Below, one piece after another: positions 60,984 through 64,000 of a DNA stretch of 64,000 bases. Location: assembly GCA_006937955.1 (NCBI GenBank), contig SSNP01000001.1:6279888-6343887 (forward strand), given 5' to 3'. How positions within the stretch are numbered: the first letter of the stretch is position 1; the number at the start of each line of letters is the position of its first letter. A program made the position numbers and the translations under genes. Below the pieces are notes generated by a model. It searched no databases, was not told where the DNA came from, and was given only the letters and a program-made list of their open reading frames with translations. The DNA comes from Pachypanchax playfairii. Taxonomy: Eukaryota > Chordata > Actinopteri > Cyprinodontiformes > Aplocheilidae.

Positions 60984-63085
60984 AAGTTAAACATCTTGGT
61001 TAAAGTAGGCTAAATTTAGCCCAAATGATTTTTAAGTAAATGTTTAGAAACTTGATATCAATGAACAAAAATATTAAAAAATTTTGCTCTCAGTTTGAAC
61101 AAAAAAAATATCTGTCTAGATGAGGAGAAGAAATACGATCAAAAACTGTAAAATATGAGGTTAAAAACAGGAAATAGTATTTATAAAAATCCCCTCTTTG
61201 GAAAGCGTTTATAAAAATCATTTTGAATTTGGAGTTAGGCTCGTTTTAGAAAATATCCATGTTCGTGTGGACGGGGTTTTTGTTGTGATCATTAATGAAA
61301 AGTTTAGTTAAATCTCCACAAGGAAATCTGAAAAATATCTAAATACTGAACACGTATCACTGTGCACAATCTCTAAACTCTAATTCTGAATTTAAGCCAA
61401 ACAATGGCTGTTTATTTTATTTTATTGTTATTAATTTATTTAGTCTATCAACTGTCCTATTTAAAATGTTCCAGAGGTGTTTTATTATCAGCAGAGACTG
61501 AGGAGTTTCATGTTTTGCACATGAATTATCCCGTACCATCTCAATAAAGAAATGATGTTTTCCCCAAAGACTAAATTCAATCCTGATACTTGTGTTGCTC
61601 ACTGGGACACGATTTCTTCCAATCTGGTTTTAGGTATTCCTCTCCTCGTCTACACTACACAAACTCATATCTAATAAGCTGTTAGTCAAAGCTTCACATG
61701 TGAGTGGCGTTAATCTCCACATCCAAAAACATAACAAGCGGAATACTCATCGTGGGTCAGTCAACTACCACCTCAACACACCGCTTCTCTTTAAGCTGCC
61801 ATTCAATTACAAAACTAGATAACAACACGAATCCAAGAGATGATTAAAATAAAATAAAATGATTCATCAATCATCTGCATTACAAGTGAGCAAGTAATGA
61901 ACTCATAGCTGCTGCCACCAGTGGTAAAACGTGCCAAACGGTGATTGTTCCAACGAGACTGTGGGAATTTACTGGACTTAAAACATGATAAACTACAAGT
62001 TGAATAGTGAGACTGCATGTATGTATGTGCACTTTTAGAAATGCTGCAGTCAGGACAGACCGTGAGGGGAGATGGAACAGTGAGCAGTTTGATTGGCTAA
62101 TTTGAATCCTGGGGAGGGGCTAAGAACACAGCGAGGCTATTTGTACCTTGTTTTTCTTTTTTAAACATTTTTAGGCAGGTTTAGTTTACCTCCTGTGGTA
62201 AATAGTGCACATTGTTAAGATTAGTGTTAAGTGATTCAACATGTAGTGCAACTTTAAAATAAGATATGTTTTGGCATGGTCTCCTTTTCAGTCGAGGGAC
62301 AGAAACACTGGCGAATTGGATTTGTTCTGGGTGACCACGCCCATCGAAGGGACGAGGGCTGCGGTTTTCACTAGAAACGAATCGTCTGATCCGACTGTTG
62401 GCAAAGTTTTTAGCTCAAATCGGTGTTTGCTGGACAGTTGATTTTATTAGCCGTTCGTGATGCGTCTTTTCAGAGCAGAAGTGGACTGTTTTTACATCTT
62501 GTGGCGCTGCTGCTGGGCTTCTGTTAGTTCGGTGGTTTGAAGAGGCCTGCTCACCGCTGTCCCCGTACCTCCAGCTCTCATCCTCACATCCATTTGTCCA
62601 TCCATTCCTCTTCATCTCAGTCAATCTTTGCTCAAATTGGGTCCTCCCTCTGACTGCGTGACTAAGTCCAGAGTTCCACTAAAAGTGTCATGCGGCTGTA
62701 ATTTCCCGTGTTGCTTGGTTATAATTCGTATTAGGTGAGAAGTACGGTCAGGGCTGGTCGGTGGGTTGGTTGGAGGACAATTATTCTTATTATCCTGTGG
62801 GTTGTTTCTCTGTTCTTTTTCTCTCATTTCTGATTATAAAGAAAGAACTCTACTTGCTGGTTTGAATAAAGATCTTGTCAGAGGAACCAAGACTGAAAGA
62901 GAGAGAGAAGAGAAGAGAGGGATGATATTACGTTAGAGCCGAAACAAGTCAAACTCACACAAGATATTTGTACAAGTAGAAGAAAAAGGCACTTAATCAA
63001 ATATGTGACTTTCAGCTTTAGGATTTTAATACAACATGCATGTGGATGTTTTAGCTGCTTCCTTCATATACAGTGTAAGTAACTC
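60984..63085. other. Intergenic, nothing recognised
   Basis: Unique-looking. The 62280-62880 stretch is less AT-rich than its surroundings; the two minus frames there (62415 and 62621) show no domain. May be untranslated or regulatory sequence of a neighbouring gene. Confidence 0.4.
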
Positions 63086-63558
63086 TTAAAGACCCACTCC
63101 GATCATTTTTTTTGTTTATTTTGAAAAGTCTCAATGGTGTTTAAATAATGTTTACGGTGTTTTTAACCCAAAATTACTGAACCTGTGCCATTTTCTAGGA
63201 AGTAGTTTCTGCATAGCGGCAGTAGCTTATTAGCAATTCACCTCTGTGCTGTGGGCGGAACCGTTGGCGTGGAGGATTGCCCCTCCCCAATGCTGAGACA
63301 TCTCTGTTTAATTCTAGCGCTACCGCTAGCTTACAGCTAGCAGAGCAGGAACTTGTGGCCCGCCCAGTGGATTTTCTACATCACAAACACAATTTTTTCT
63401 AGACGCATTTTAGCGTCTGCCACTGATTCACAGCGATTTAAATGCAAAAATACTCAGATATGCAATTTTTTTTAGATACGTCCTCTAGTATCACAAAAAT
63501 ACCACAAGAACATGCTAACAACAACAAAAACATGATTTTCATCAGAGTGGGTCTTTAA
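63086..63558 (+). mobile_element. TTAA-flanked MITE, family B copy 4 (full length)
   Basis: Element 63090-63554 between TTAA copies 63086-63089 and 63555-63558. Ends AGACCCACTCCGATCATT / AGACCCACTCTGATGAAA. Same orientation as the copy at 10952. Confidence 0.93.
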
Positions 63559-63979
63559 AATAATTTGGAGCTTGTTGAATAAAGAAAAAAAAAAACATGG
63601 TAGGGTTATAGATCTTTTCGAGGCTGCATGGTGGTGCAGGGGGTTGGGATGTTGCAGGTCCTGATTTTGAAACCAGGTCAGTCGTCTGAGAATTGCAGCC
63701 AACATTCGTAAAAGTAAAACATGAAATAACTTTTTTGCAGCAAATTGATAAAAGCTTATGGGCAAGGAAAAAGTTATACATGAATTAAAACGACTACTTG
63801 AAGTGACTGAATTTTATTTTGAATTTTGTATTTGAATAAAATCCAGGTGATTAAAATGTCTAACTAAATCACATATTTTTCCTCAGATGTTTTTCTTTTT
63901 TTTTTAGATAAAAATAACCGAACAATTTGTTTTTCCCCATTTATGCAAGAAAATAAATTGGATTGATGGGGTGAGGGGC
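63559..63979. other. Intergenic with possible SINE-head fragment
   Basis: 'gaggctgcatggtggtgcag' and ttgaaaccaggt at about 63619-63677 loosely resemble the SINE head at 16308. Otherwise nothing recognised. Confidence 0.35.
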
Positions 63980-64000
63980 GGGGGGGGGGGGGGGGGGGGG
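63980..64000 (+). repeat. Poly-G run at the window edge
   Basis: 21 consecutive G's after a G-rich lead-in (gaggggc). Either a real homopolymer cut by the window or an assembly/sequencing artefact. Confidence 0.9.

Overview
The window looks like nuclear DNA of a ray-finned (teleost) fish. Genes are split by GT-AG introns, and the intergenic DNA carries fish-type repeats: Rex/RTE and L2 LINE remnants, a tRNA-headed SINE, hAT and Harbinger-like elements, and many short inverted-repeat elements. There are no prokaryotic operons, rRNA, tRNA genes or CRISPR arrays. Nearly all long open frames are chance frames or transposon remnants.

Two host protein genes can be supported, both on the + strand. 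The first is gng13 (G-protein gamma-13 subunit, 67 aa), with two coding exons at 9645-9742 and 10080-10185. The second is rad23a (UV-excision-repair/proteasome shuttle RAD23 homolog A, 363 aa), with nine coding exons between 43182 and 51376; every junction keeps the reading frame and the UBL-UBA1-XPC-binding-UBA2 order is intact. A TATA/CRE/CCAAT promoter-like cluster lies at 1-140. A repeat-free, homopolymer-rich stretch at about 55985-59500 ends in a minus-strand polyadenylation signal and may be the long 3'UTR of a gene beyond the right edge. That last point is inference.

Layout: 1-9.6 kb, promoter-like start, then MITEs, a microsatellite and nested DNA elements; 9.6-10.9 kb, gng13; 10.9-43 kb, a gene-poor transposon field holding two hAT elements with 8-bp duplications, a fold-back element nested inside one of them, a solo LTR nested inside a MITE, a Harbinger-like element and LINE/SINE pieces; 43.2-52.4 kb, rad23a with one 0.9-kb MITE in intron 4; 53.6-64 kb, more MITEs and the putative minus-strand 3'UTR.

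The most interesting structure is a swarm of non-autonomous DNA elements. At least eight sequence-unrelated families (about 17 copies) share one terminal grammar: a TTAA flank followed by AG, usually read as 5'-TTAAAG...CTTTAA-3'. This resembles the TTAA-targeting Kolobok/T2-type MITEs described in vertebrates. Two of the families carry an ATG followed by a strong 5' splice site, and one carries a splice acceptor plus a conserved open frame. No autonomous transposase for them is visible here.
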